From positions 1,841,001-1,905,000 of the forward strand of contig CALNXK010000043.1 in NCBI GenBank assembly GCA_942486035.1: a stretch of 64,000 nucleotides of DNA, given 5' to 3'. This DNA comes from Porites lobata (taxonomy: Eukaryota; Cnidaria; Anthozoa; Scleractinia; Poritidae). The notes beneath the pieces were generated by a model. It was not told the origin of the DNA and made no database searches. It worked only from the letters and a program-made list of their open reading frames with translations. This document shows, one piece after another, positions 43,804 to 55,885 of this stretch. Both the position numbers and the translations under genes were made by a program. Positions within the stretch are counted from its first letter, which is position 1; each line of letters opens with the position of its first letter.

Positions 43804-46516
43804 CTAGAGTGCAGCTCTACACAGCAAAATGTCCTGCCAGATGTTTGTACAGTGTAGAAGAAAGAGACGAACTCTCTTTCACAAGACTTGTAAAACGACT
43901 TGCTTAAAGACGCACGCACGACTGTGACAACCGGAGATCTAGATAATGACTTCGCTCGTAAGGCATCGTTACAGCTTCAGAATAGCGGGACAATAAGAAC
44001 CACTCAACGGTAAATAATATGGGTGTGCGCGACCGGAAGCATACGTAAGTAAACACGTCACTGATCTGCGAGATTCTGACACCTTGGGCAGGGGTACCGT
44101 GAAAGTTGCCAGTTCCAAATATCCTCTTGATTAGACGCTTTCCTCTCGCAAAACTTAGCGCAAAGCTACGCTTAATGGAGTGAAACTTGTTTGGCTAATT
44201 CAAATTCTACTGAAGTTGTTCATTTTAATCACAAAGTACCTGTTGTGGCCTAGCGACATACAATAGGTACCTCTCCCATGCAACAATCAATTTTGTCGCG
44301 GAAGTTTAGAAATTTGTAGAAGGTTGAAGATTTTTCGAACGTTTGATCATCAGCATCGACCCACGTACTCGAGAAATGTCAAGCTTCCCTATTTATATGA
44401 GGAAGACCAAGTAGAGAAAACACTGCTAAATAAAGACAGTGAGTTTCACCGTCTTCTTCGGTCGACTTCACATTTGATAACACAAACGGAAGTTTCTAAA
44501 ATTGCATCCTTCCTTCTTTATAAGCTTTAGGGTTTAATAAGCTTTTTTGGGAACGCAAATAAAAGAAGAGAATGTTTATGTATAAGCCAGAGGGAAAGTG
44601 AGATATTTGAGAGAATCTTGTTTTGGTTGATATTCGTCCGTGACTCGCACAAATGAAATCGCCGGGTTAAAGAATAAGCTATTAAGTTTGAACTGAAGTT
44701 TTATCACTTGGCGTGCTGGTGAGGAGTTAGTTATGAACCGACTTCATTGCGAGGGAAACCGAAAGGAAGTTGCTTAAGGTTTTCAGTTAGGCGGTCTGTC
44801 AAGGTCTGCAAATTTTAGTACAAATATAATATAATATAGTAGATAATTTTAAAAAGGCTGGAAGGCCGCGGTACAAAATTTTAGTTCTTATGAAATATCC
44901 GTTTACTGGGACTCTTTGACTATGTTATCTGTGTCTTATCCTTCAGACCGATGCTATGCTAACTTTTCTTTTATGATAATATTCAATTGTTCCTTTCTTT
45001 CTTACTTAACTTTTATTCCACTTTTTTCATTTGTCATTGTTTTGGTACTGAAATCTTCATGTCGAAGATGAAGTCAATAAAGTTATTGTTGTTGCTCATC
45101 AATAAGGCCCTTCACCTGCCTCGGAATGTTCTGATGCCGGATTTTTTTGTTCCTTGAAGAATCCTAAAAGATCCGAAAGATTTCCCTGAGTCGTCGTCCG
45201 TTTTTTATCTTTTCCTTGCGGCAATGTTTTGGTACCCTGTTGCCCCTAATACCATTTCTTTGTTTATCATGATAGGAATCGAGTTGTTAGGATTCCACAC
45301 GAGGCGAACTAAGTTGAGGACAAGTCAGGTGTGGGCACTTTCTCACGCTCAATAATTCATAAAGGGCAAGGAAATGAGCATGATTAGAAATCGCTTCGGT
45401 TATCAAATAGTGTGACTTTTATAATTTCTTTCAGACAGATTGCTCGATCGAGTCTAAAACACTAAGTGCATTGTTTTATGATTCAGACTTGTCCAAACAG
45501 GCCGCGCCTGTCGACAATTATGGTGTCTGGCTGGATGACAACGGTGACCTCTCTCACCCACATCCAATTAAACTGCATTTCTAACGTTTGCAGAACTTTT
45601 GAAAGTACAGAAGTAGACAAAACATGTGACTATTCAAATTAATACTCTATTGCAGTACTTTCGCTTGTTTTTGGTAGTTTAATGAATCAAATTTGGGATT
45701 ATTATTAATTTGCCTTGGAGATATAAAAGGTCTCGTTATGTCGAAGCGCGAAACCCCGAGACGGAAATATGGCGGAGTTATCGCGTAAACCTGTCACGCG
45801 ATAGTTACTTCAGAATCAGGTGTTCAGTGGGTGTAGTGTTTGTATTGGACTGCACTGATGCTCCATAATCTAGTCATATCTGGGTTCGCAATATATTTCT
45901 ACCAGTTTTATAACTTTATAACCTGAGTGACCTTGTGAAACAAGTATACGGTAGACAAAGGAGAACATTGACTGGTATTTATATCTTGACCCAGTTTGTT
46001 TCAATATTTTGTTTGCAGTTTAAAAAATTTACGTCGCCAAGTATCATTAACGTAGTAATCAGTATTTGACTATTCTCTATAAATATGTTTCTTTCCGCAT
46101 GAAGTCGTTCAGAGGTCAGTTTAGTCAGTTTAGGTCAGTGCAGTTCAGCTGGAGTTGTTCAGAGTCTATTTTCGGTCAATTGGGCGGAACCTCGTATTCC
46201 ATATGCGGAAGTGATTTTGGATATCGGATCAGTTCGAGGTTTTAAAAGAAAAACAATGGTTACAGAGCAACAGTAAAAGAACTAAATGTTATCTGTGGCT
46301 TGTTTGCAATCGAGAGGTATGGGCTCCTGGTACCACAGATGAGAATAGCTTTCTTATAACATCCCTCACTAATGCTTCCTCAATTCACAGACAGGCTTTT
46401 AACGGTTTTGAGAGCAGTTAGAAACATTCTGTTTTTTTGGCCATTATACACATGAAGAATGCTATTCGTGATTTTTCCTTGGCAGTTTCTTTTTGGTGCT
46501 GCTTTAATTTCTTCTC
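43804..46516. other. RTK-B upstream region, no gene recognised
   Basis: Probably includes the RTK-B 5' UTR and promoter, but no element can be assigned. The stretch near 44990-45105, ending AGTCAATAAAGTTATTGTTG, resembles a LINE 3' tail (low confidence). Confidence 0.45.
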
Positions 46517-46522
46517 CCTCGT

Positions 46523-46921
46523 CAGGGGCACCCAACGACAATTTTCGGGGAAATATCTGTTCGGAAGACGATTTGAGATCTAGAATTTTCGGAACATTTG
46601 TTGTAAAATTTCTTGCTTGCATGCCTCTCCTAGGTTTTTCGAACAAATAAAAAATGTTATACTTGCCCATTTTTAACTAATTTTTACCCTAAAAAGTTCA
46701 CCTAGAATTTTCGGGAGCCTATTTTCTGGCTAAAATTTTCGAAAAGGTAAGTTTTGATCGCTACAATTTTCGGATCACTAGACTTTCAGCTAGGAAATCC
46801 GAACAGATGAAAAATTTTTAGGGGATAAAAATATGCCTATATCTACGGTTTAAATACTAAAATACATTTGATAATGCTATGTTTAAGTGGTTTTGAACTA
46901 TATTCTCGTTGGGTGCCCCTG
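46523..46921 (+). mobile_element. MITE copy A, CAGGGGCACCCAACGA family
   Basis: 399 bp with perfect 16-bp inverted ends CAGGGGCACCCAACGA / TCGTTGGGTGCCCCTG. Flanked by CCTCGT at 46517-46522 and 46922-46927 (6-bp target duplication). The interior has many ATTTTCGG/CCGAAAAT octamers and no transposase. Confidence 0.93.
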
Positions 46922-46927
46922 CCTCGT

Positions 46928-46986
46928 CCGCGGTTTCGCGCCCAAATTTCCTTCCCTTCCTATTCGAACGCCTGCCACTCAGGTTA
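46928..46986. repeat. Partial fold-back of the GGCAGGCG family interrupted by MITE A
   Basis: Ends TATTCGAACGCCTGCCACTC, matching the right end of the fold-backs at 52974-53135 and 54231-54376. MITE A sits at its left edge, so A probably jumped into it. Confidence 0.55.
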
Positions 46987-49900
46987 CATACACACAAAAT
47001 ACAACGCCCAATAATATTTGCTATAGCGCTGAAACGATATTTCTAAGAAACTCGTTCTCACGTAAAAGTTTCCGCTATGCGCTTAATTTTCACGTTAAAA
47101 AATGGGTAAAAAACAATGCCGTGAAATTCATCTTCAAGATAAATGTAGGACTGATCTTGTCCTTTTTTTAGGCAAACGAGCAGCGTAAATGAATGGCCAA
47201 TACTCAGTTGATCGTTTTATTCGTCCTTCATTCGAAAGCCACTATCTGATGATGCTATTTTTTTCGTAAGCACGAGGAGACTGAATGTAAGTGGTGAATG
47301 ATTTCGAATGATATCCGCCTGCACGGCGGCAGGTGATACTGACACGAGTTTAAGAAACCTCAAACAGTCCTTAATTGGGAAGGAAAAATCTCGGGTAAAG
47401 GATGGGCGCGTTTTAGCTCATCTTGAGAGTGTCATTGTTACACAAGCGCAGTTTCATATAATAGGAAGGTCACCTTTTCAGTTATCGGCGGCCCGCTCTC
47501 GGAAATTGGTTTGTGCTTATTTTAGTCGGTGGTTGGAATATTGATGAAGGCACGTCCCAGCCTTTCTTTCCAGGCGATCATCGACGTAGCACAAGGAAAA
47601 TTTATCATACTGAAAATGAGAGCGAATATTAAAAGAGGTCGCGACTTTAGACGTCTGAAGTCTGTCAAATCTTCCTTTCATTTCTTCCGTCGGCTTTCGG
47701 CGAAGTCAAAGATATGAGAACAACGCATGCCATGACCATAATCCACACTAGTAAAAAAGCTTTTCATTATTTATCAATGATTTGTCGTCTTATCAATGTT
47801 CCAGAAGTATTGTGATTTTTGAGGACTAATGTATCGACACTCGTTCTAGTGACTTAATGGGGATGCCGTGTCAATGCTGTGTAGTGTATTTTGTTTATAA
47901 TGCCTGTTACGGCCTGTTACGCATCCTTATTCGCCATGAAACTTGAGCAATTATCTGTGAGCGACAAAATTTATTATTCTCCCAAGCAATATCAATTGTT
48001 ACAAACAACAAAAATATACTTTCAAAAACTTTTAGGCTAACAGGTTTTCACCGAAAAATGCAATCCGTTTCAATTTTTCTTCAAGTTCGTTCATCTGTCC
48101 TTCCTTTAGTATTTGCTATGTTAGTTACATCTTCTTTCAACTTTTTGAGCGGTTGTTTCAATGTTTCACTCAATCTTGTGGCAGTTCCCTCTGAATTTCG
48201 ATAAATTTCGTGACATAGCTCCTTCAAAGCCGGCATGGCATCCGGCTGGGGTCAAGTGCGCTCCGCACGTTCTTCAGTGTCGGATACCACATCTTTACTC
48301 CTGTGTCTGTCGCTAGTCTCGCTGATCTGTTGCGGCATATTTCCCAGCCAGCCATTAATGTTTACTTTGACTACTTCGATCGGATCGGGCCGAAGAGATT
48401 GCTATGGAAGCATCTCATTCTCCTTTAACAGCTGTTTAGAACTTACCCGGAAGTTATTTGACTTGTTTGGGGTCTCTCTTCTGAAAGCATTTTGCTAAAT
48501 GAATCTTATGCCCCATTCACACTAACTACATAAACATGTTTAATTAAACCAGGTTTTAAAAAATGAAAACAGACACCGAATTTTCACAAAGGATTCAAGT
48601 GAATTTCAACATGTTTTGTAATTTGTACGGCTAAATTTGAGATCAATAAATCAGTAAGCAGCTTTTATGAAAGGAAACAGTTGTTAAACAATAAAAATGC
48701 AAACAATGGAAATTGTTATTTGTGATCAACTGATACTAACACCGTGAAAGGATTGAAATAATAATAGTAAAGATAATTCCCTGTCACATCATAGCTCAGT
48801 GTATTGAGTCTTCAAGCTGTAAATGACCTGTTAGAAGTTGTTATAGCCACCCGTGTTGTAATCAGACTCGTAAGGTTGTGTTTTTGGCATCGCATAGTTA
48901 TAAATTCATAAGCAAGTTTAGCCAACCACATTCCGAGAAGAAGCTAGACACCTTACCTACAGTAGATCGACTACTCCGTATAATTTTCAAACAACAACTT
49001 AGGAACCTTTTTTACCAGTATTGTAAAAGTTCTATATAATACTCGACAACTTGTAATTTTTATTTTGCTCTCCTTGTTTCATACTGACTGGAAAGCCCAA
49101 TCGTAACAGTGAAATTTGAGAAAGAAAATCATTTTGACAAGGTAAACGCCTCGAAGGTTTCATGCGGATGAGTCACTTCTAGCCAATCATATTAGACTTG
49201 CATAAGCATTAACCTGAGCTGAGAGAATGGGTTTACTAGTCGGGTATTAAAGCAAGGAGCGACAACAATGTTGAGGGAGAGCAATATAGAGAGAATTGTA
49301 AAAACTAGAAGATATAAAGGGAATAAACGTCCTGAATCAATGAGAAGTTGTATTTGTGAAAAGGCTAGCTGGAGCTTGTCCCCGCAGAAAAGTCTTTTTA
49401 CACAATTCTAAACCGAGTTTAACTAAACAGCCTTTAAGCATGTTTAAGCATTGGGGTGAATGGAGCTTTACAAAGGAAAAATTAACTGATAGAGTACTCG
49501 GGATAGACGGCGGCTACCATTGGGAGGTCTAAATTTTGATTGCGTCGATTATTTCCGGTTTTAGTATTTTCCAAAAGAAGTAGTATAGGCGTAAGGGATT
49601 TCGTTGTAGTTAAACTTTGCTATATTTGTAGTACGAACTAGGTGACATTTATCAGTATAAAACATATATCTTACGTTTAGTACCAATGCTGACGCGAAAT
49701 ACCAGATAATGTATTGAAAATATATGGAAACATGGGAAACTATTTTGAAAAAGCCTGTGACGTTTTCTATTCCACCAATGAGGCCTTGGGGCCTGGGATT
49801 GAGATCGGTCTAACGCAATCTTTCCTTTTTTTGTTCGAAAATGGTTCATGGTTGTTTGCGAATAAAAATGCACTGCACAACCTTTCTTTCTCTTTGTTTG

Positions 49901-51270
49901 TTTATTAGCATACGAAGAAATAACTCAATAAAAGCAAGAGAGGATAAAGCTCTTGATAAAAGATATGTCTCCTTCCAAATCGGTCGAACAAGAGTTTCTA
50001 ACAAGTGTCATGCACATTGTTACTGAAAGAGTGCGGCGCCTGGGGTTAGCAGGCTAGCATAAGAGTTAATATTTTGATCTTAAGTGTGGCGTTCTTTATG
50101 ATTCGCGTATAAATTAACGATGATATACTTGTAGGTGATAGGATAGAATACACCAGACGTACTCCTGAAACTCCCAAATCCGCTCATACGATTCTCTTTG
50201 CTACTAGCAACTTTATCGACTTATTAAACTTATTTAAGATGACTTTGATACACAACTTCTGCATCTCAAAGATTCTTCCCAACATGCCTGAATCTGGCAT
50301 CCGATACGGAAGAATATATTGTTTTAGATAGTTAATAGTTTATAAATAGTTAAAATTTCTAAATAAGACTCTAGATAGTTTTCTAAATACTATTTTTGCT
50401 TGTTTTTAAAGTGCGTCTATCAATGTTAATTTTTATCTTTTTATAGTGATAATGTAAAATTATTTTAATATTAGTTTTGTTTCTATGTTTTACAGAGGGC
50501 CACAAGTTTATCAGTTTTTCATAACTGTCACGTGTTTACCCTTTAAATAAAAGCGTTACCTCACCGTTACCTCACCTAATATGGATTTGTATTCATTTTG
50601 CCGTTTTTTCTTGCTTTTTTCCCTTTCCTTTATTAATTTCTTTTTTATATATGTATTTTTTATATCTTTAGTTTTAACGCTGTCTTTAGCTCCTTTCTTC
50701 GATCAAGGGTAATCCGAAGATTCAAGCTTTGAAACATCAAAAAAATTGTTAAAAGAACTAATTTAAAGTAAGTATTGTCTGGGCCGTGATTTTGAGCGAT
50801 TTTCTCGGTTGACCCATGTCTGACTGTTTCAGTTGAGTAGAAAAAAAACTCCTCCTTTTAAAGCCTTTACCTGTTCTTCCGGGTTTTTCACAGGTGGTTT
50901 GACAATTGTATCATAAAAACTCAGCAGTGAGCAAGCTTTTTTTAAAAAAACAAATTTATGGTTAAGCTTAAGAAATCAAGATTACAACCGAAAGCAAACA
51001 ATATAATACACGATGAATGCTTTGACGTGAGCTGTAATTGCCTGGGAATAGGTAATCTGTAGAGAACAATACGTTCCGCCGCGGCTTTTCTGTTGATTGG
51101 CAACCGTTAAATTGAAACTATTGATAACCATTTTTCAGTTGAAAATTCAAAGAATAGCAGGTAGAAAACGATTTACCGTAAACAGACATTGTAATATTTG
51201 GCAGCACAGGAATCACGCTATTGGTTCAGTATAGTGTTGGGTACTAAGACTCATTTAGCCGGTGGCTAAA
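46987..51270. other. Gene-poor spacer
   Basis: No supportable gene. Short open frames near 47308-47717 and 48081-48236 have no recognisable domains. Sequence is largely unique-looking AT-rich DNA. Confidence 0.45.
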
Positions 51271-52245
51271 ATGTTGTATCGCTCCATCAACTTTTGGCTG
51301 TTGGACTTGACTGCAAGTCTACTGGTCTTCATAAGTGCATGGTACGGCAAAATGACCCGAGGAAGAATGCAACTAAGAGGGGAACGGGAGACAGTTTCCT
51401 CCGCGAGCAAAGTAAAGCCGGCGCAAAGCGATGAAGTCATGACTTGGAACCTAGGAACTACGTTGTGGCGATTGTTTTTGTACACTGGCTATTTCGCGAT
51501 GATGGCTTTGTCTGTTGTCATATTTCAGTCCCATCCATACTTTATGATCTTTGTTCAGCACATCACGGTGATCTTCTCCATTTGCGTGGCTTTTCTCCAG
51601 TGGTTCCAACCGTTGTTAGCGTTGTTTCTTGGAGGCTTCTTCTCCGTAACCTGGATTGCCAGCGCCTCTACCTCATTTCGTTGGGTTATAAATGACATGG
51701 TCATTGCCTTGTTTTCGATTTTAGTCAGTCATGTACATTTTCGAAACTTTCCTTCACTGCAAATGTTTTTATGGACTGCGGTTGTCTACGACATTTGCCT
51801 CGTGAAAGTACTTTCTAGCGGTCTCCCCTCACTGCTTAGTAAAGGTAGCTGCAAAAGCTTGCTATGTAATGCGTTTGAGATCAATAACGAATGGGAACTT
51901 CCCACAATTTTCACATTTAAGCTGGGTCCACGAGAGGGCCACGTATTTCTTGGTGCTGGTGATATCGTTATTGGCTGTATAGTGGCCAATTTTTCACAAA
52001 TGTTTTTCAAGTCTTCCAAATACTTATCAGGGACGGTATGTAGTTACGCTTTGGCGATCGCCTTATTGAGCAGAATCGAAGAAGAGCCATATCCTGCCTT
52101 AGTCACCATTGTTCCACTATGTACTTGCCAATTGGTGCTGTCAGCCTTTTTGTCACGTAAGGCCAAAAAATTGTTCTCATTTACGTGCTTTGATCGAGAT
52201 AGAACAGCAGGAGGGTTGGGCCGAGATATAGAATTTGTGATTTAA
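51271..52245 (+). CDS. Signal peptide peptidase-like intramembrane aspartyl protease, intronless
   Basis: 324 codons from ATG at 51271 (an in-frame GTG three codons upstream is not needed). A multi-pass membrane protein with the diagnostic order of presenilin/SPP-type GxGD proteases: FRWVINDMVIALFSILV, the catalytic YD in TAVVYDICLVKV, the second aspartate in LGAGDIVIGCIVA, and the PAL motif in EEPYPALVTIVPLCT. Family knowledge: these enzymes cleave transmembrane helices, for example of signal-peptide remnants and type II membrane proteins, in the ER, Golgi or lysosomal membrane. The loop before GAGD (LPTIFTF..GPREGH) recalls SPPL3 more than SPP, but this is a tentative call. GAGD differs from the usual GLGD/GIGD/GFGD. 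Lack of introns suggests a retrocopy that kept its frame. MITE copy B lies 47 bp after the stop. Confidence 0.85.
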   Translation: MLYRSINFWLLDLTASLLVFISAWYGKMTRGRMQLRGERETVSSASKVKPAQSDEVMTWNLGTTLWRLFLYTGYFAMMALSVVIFQSHPYFMIFVQHITVIFSICVAFLQWFQPLLALFLGGFFSVTWIASASTSFRWVINDMVIALFSILVSHVHFRNFPSLQMFLWTAVVYDICLVKVLSSGLPSLLSKGSCKSLLCNAFEINNEWELPTIFTFKLGPREGHVFLGAGDIVIGCIVANFSQMFFKSSKYLSGTVCSYALAIALLSRIEEEPYPALVTIVPLCTCQLVLSAFLSRKAKKLFSFTCFDRDRTAGGLGRDIEFVI

Positions 52246-52292
52246 CTATCAAGCTTTGATTTCATGTCCACAAAATGGCTGTTTACCGTTTT

Positions 52293-52693
52293 CAGGGGCA
52301 CCCAACGAGAATATAGTTCAAAACCACTTAAACATAGCATTGTTAAACGTATTTTAGTATTTAAACGATAGATATAGGCATGTTTTTATCCCCTAAAAAT
52401 TTTTCATCTGTTCGGATTTCCACGCTGAAAGTCTAGTGATCCGAAAATTATACGGATCGAAACTTACCTTTTCGAAAATTTCAGCCAGTAAAACTGAGGC
52501 TCCCGAAAATTCTAGGTGATCTTTTTAGGGTAAAAATCCGTTAAAAATGGGCAATTATACCCTTTTTTAGGTGTTAGAAAATCCTAGGAGAGGCAGGCAA
52601 GCAAGAAATTTTACAACAAATGGTCTGAAAATTCTAGATCTGAAATCGTCTTCCGAACAGATATTTTCCGAAAATTGACATTGGGTGCCCCTG
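52293..52693 (-). mobile_element. MITE copy B, CAGGGGCACCCAACGA family
   Basis: 401 bp, opposite orientation to copy A. The left end is perfect; the right end is slightly decayed (ATTGGGTGCCCCTG). Flanks CGTTTT and AATTTT are no longer identical, so this is the oldest-looking insertion of the four. Confidence 0.9.
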
Positions 52694-52973
52694 AATTTTG
52701 ACATTAGGACCAATTTATGAGAAAATTTAACAGTCCCAAGTAATTCTTTTGCATAAACTCTACACTCGAAACTACATATTTTTTAGTAGCAGTTTTATGA
52801 ACAGTAAACTGGGGACAAACGTGGTCAAGTGATATGACGTTTGCCGTAAACGTAATTCCAGTCTAAAACTCTCTAATATCTGGTTTTGAAGTTTAATAAA
52901 TGGGCATTAACAATTACCTTGTTTATACTATGATTCATTATGATTCTTGTAGAACTCCTTTCTCAGTTCCCTC

Positions 52974-53135
52974 TGACTTGCGTGGCAGGCGTTCGAAAAG
53001 GAGGGGAATTTGGTTGCGAGACCGCGCGCGAGGGATAAGGGAGGAGGGGACGATTCCTTTTCCTTTCCTTTGCACGCTTCTCGCGCGCCCGGAATCTCCT
53101 TCCCATTTCCTTTTAAACGCCTGCCTCGCAGGCTA
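52974..53135. repeat. Fold-back MITE, GCGTGGCAGGCG family
   Basis: TTGCGTGGCAGGCGTTCGAA and TTTAAACGCCTGCCTCGCA are inverted around purine-rich and pyrimidine-rich arms. No clear target duplication. Confidence 0.75.
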
Positions 53136-54230
53136 CAAGCACTCTGCCTTCACCGCTGGTTAACTTGAATTTCCGACATTTTAATTCTTTACAGGCTGAG
53201 TACTATTACGGCTATGCCATGCTGATGAGCCCCAATAAGGGCGAAACAGCTGTCCATGACTGCCACTGCACGGGTGATATGGCTGTGCGCGTGCGTTAGG
53301 TACTGGCAGGAGCCGATTACTGGTACTGGCCAGGCCGTGGGTTGGTGTGTGCCCCTTGCTTTAAATTTGTCTCATAATGGGTGGGCCGGAAAATATCTTC
53401 TGACAATCGCGGTGCAGTCAAAACCTCAACCTCATTTAAAAGATTCATTCTCCAATCAACAACAACAACAATCGTTATTACTAAATGTATAATTAGCGCA
53501 AGACATTTATACTCGTCCTCCCCAAACTAGCATGGCCGCTTTTTTAGGCGGAGACAGGATAGAGATTCAGAAAGTTCGACAGTCCTCCAGATAATTTCCA
53601 CGAGAAAAGTGAAGAGGTTTCCAAGCTTATTTACCTACGATCTATTTACAAACTGTAAAAGAAGGTTTTCAAAATATCGCAAGAACACGCAATTTACACA
53701 ACCTTAATCAATATTTATTAAGGATACTTCATATACTGAACAACTCGTTGGTGGATATCTTCTTATGATGTCCAATAATAACTTGATTTTTTTTCCAATA
53801 GTATATACAATACACCAGCAAAAGTTCTTTATATAGTTTTTCTTAATACGATCAGCGTTTCTAATCGGTCTGCATAATGCTACAAAATGTACAATTGAGG
53901 GATTTTTTACAAAGAAGGAAAATAAATGTTACTGATACTATTTGTACAATGAAGGCTGTGCACAGAGTGATTCATTTATGACACTTGTCAGCCATGAGAA
54001 ATTATCTGATTGTTAGAATCTTACGTGTAACGAGAGAAAAGTGTCGAATTGGGCGGGGGGGGGGGGAAAAGGGAGAGGGATTGGGGAGAGTAAGCTCTAT
54101 TCCCTTTTCCCTTTCGCGCTTTCCCCCGTCCTCTTTTTTGCTGATCAGGTCTTTATGGATCCTACGTTCTTCGGCATATTCGTTTGCGGTCCTTTGCAAT
54201 CCTTTGTGGTTAATGTTTTTACATCAGGCA

Positions 54231-54376
54231 TAGCCTACGTGGCAGGCATTTGAAAGGGGAGAGAGAAAGAGAGTTTTAGGCGCGAGAAAAACGCGAGACC
54301 GGGGTTCCCCTCGCGTTTCTCTCGCGCCTAAACAACTCCCTTTCCCTCCCCTTTCAAACGCCTGCCACGCAGGCTA
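54231..54376. repeat. Fold-back MITE, TAGCCTACGTGGCAGGC, with 9-bp duplication
   Basis: TAGCCTACGTGGCAGGCATT and AACGCCTGCCACGCAGGCTA are inverted, with long complementary arms inside. Flanked by CATCAGGCA (54222-54230) and CATCAAGCA (54377-54385), one mismatch in nine. A 9-bp duplication is typical of Mutator-like elements. Confidence 0.85.
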
Positions 54377-54489
54377 CATCAAGCAGTAAAAATTTATAAA
54401 AATATTACAAGCTTTAAGTTAAGCTAACTTAAATTATATACAACTCCTTAAGAAAAGCCTGCTTTACATGAATGCCGTGTCGGAATGTC

Positions 54490-54960
54490 TTAGTAACTTA
54501 CGAAATGAAGTTAGCGAGGCTGCCACCTAACATTCGAAGGTAGTCTTTTCCAGGGAACCGCCGTACCACCATAGCTGAAGCTATTTTTGTAACAGTTAGT
54601 ACATGGCAGGGGAACAGCAAGCTTATTTGCAGAATTTCACAAGTCATAACGGTTATTGATGTCACTACGTGGAACAAATTTACAATCCGGTGATAAGACC
54701 ATTTCTGCTTTATAAGAATCTGACGTCGAGTCTCTAGGTTATCGCAATTTAGTTTTTTTAGCACTTGGGGAACGTCAGCTTCATAGTTGAAGAAGGTGAG
54801 TACACGAGCTGCACGATTTTGGGGTTTTTGTAACTTATTAGAGAATGTTTTACGACAGCTACCCCATACAACACTACACAGAATCGAACAGTTCAGTCTG
54901 AGGGTAGAATCCTGAGTCAAGGCCGGTTTTGCTGCATTTGTTACAGCTCGTCTGTACTGT
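54490..54960 (-). pseudogene. LINE reverse-transcriptase C-terminal remnant
   Basis: The frame contains LQKPQNRAARVLTFFNYEAD and LETRRQ, the familiar end of animal non-LTR retrotransposon ORF2 proteins (LQ..QNRAAR). Downstream the frame is shifted and decayed. Flanks lack the rest of the polymerase. Confidence 0.8.
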
Positions 54961-55135
54961 TTTTCAATTTAATCTACAAGGCAATTCCATGTTTTAAAGT
55001 AAACAATTTGCGCGAAATCCAACATGGCTATGATCATGAAAGGTTAATTTATTGCAAAATCGAGACGAGCGATTCCTCATATGAGAAATAGTAAGGTAAA
55101 TACACGAAGTGGGAGGCTCAAGTGTTACCCTGAGA

Positions 55136-55885
55136 TTACTGCAAAAATCGATGGGCATTCCGGATCTCAAAAAGCGCTCTATTTAGCACACGTATATAAT
55201 ATTCCTCGAGATCGCTTGTCAGCGGACTTTTAAAGGCTTGCAGGATCAAGCCAAGGATCCTAAACAAGTTGTTTGTTGATTGAGTAGGATTTCTGACCTT
55301 TTTCCTAGCCTGAGTATTATCCCCAATTGTCTTTTTCTCAGTACTCTCTATTTCTCTACACTGATTATCTATGAAGCGTTTTACGCCACGCGGGCTCGCT
55401 CCTGTTTTTTGCATGGTACCATTCATATCGTATGGGGTGTTATGATTGCTTGGAGATTGGTTGGTTGCTTGAGTGGTGTTGGCTATGACGTCGATTTGGA
55501 CAGTACCTGTATCTTGGCCTGAAAAGGCTTGTTCAATCCCCACTTGCTCGGCGTTTTCCAGCAGCACAGAGTCATTCGATTCCATCTTGGTTCCCAGACT
55601 GAGGGTTCTCTGAAACTGCATGACAGGCTGATTTTGCACTTTCGTTTGATCAGAGGGTGTGTTGTGAATACTTGGGGCATCTTGTAGTGTTCTTAGCTCC
55701 AGTTCACCAGTAAATTGTGAGGGAGAAAACAGCTGGCCATCACCTCCATCAAGGATACTGAGCAGATCGTTCTCTGATAAGTTAAAAGGGATGGGGTTGT
55801 TTTCATCGCCCAGAATGCTTAAGATGTCTGTTAGATCCTGATCCCATAAACTAGCCGCACTTTGCTCTGCAGCAGTTAACTTCAT
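55136..55885 (-). CDS. Single-exon acidic protein, unrecognised
   Basis: 249 codons from ATG at 55885 to TAA at 55136; AATAAA on the minus strand lies about 85 bp beyond the stop (55048-55053). I do not recognise a family. The N-terminus carries two similar short acidic-hydrophobic motifs (DLTDILSILGDENN and ENDLLSILDGGDG). The middle is Gln/Asn/Thr/Ser-rich and probably disordered. A basic patch (RKKVRNP) precedes a C-terminal helical segment (NNLFRILGLILQAFK). Layout resembles a nuclear regulator with acidic activation-type motifs, but this is inference. It could also be a fragment of a larger mobile-element protein. Confidence 0.55.
   Translation of the reverse strand: MKLTAAEQSAASLWDQDLTDILSILGDENNPIPFNLSENDLLSILDGGDGQLFSPSQFTGELELRTLQDAPSIHNTPSDQTKVQNQPVMQFQRTLSLGTKMESNDSVLLENAEQVGIEQAFSGQDTGTVQIDVIANTTQATNQSPSNHNTPYDMNGTMQKTGASPRGVKRFIDNQCREIESTEKKTIGDNTQARKKVRNPTQSTNNLFRILGLILQAFKSPLTSDLEEYYIRVLNRALFEIRNAHRFLQ

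Noticed and set aside
46380..46670. Minus-strand frame sharing a peptide (RNFTTNVPKILDLKSSSEQI) with 63510-63704
   Set aside because: The shared peptide is only the translated end of the MITE family, not a protein.
47308..47717. Overlapping plus-strand frames
   Set aside because: No domain and no splice or transcript evidence.
48081..48236. Minus-strand frame of about 51 codons with coiled-coil-like sequence (TRLSETLKQPLKKLKEDV)
   Set aside because: Looks protein-like but is short, preceded by an in-frame stop, and has no partner exons; may be a lone gene fragment.
51255..51485. Minus-strand frames opposite the SPPL-like gene
   Set aside because: Shadow frames of the conserved plus-strand protease.
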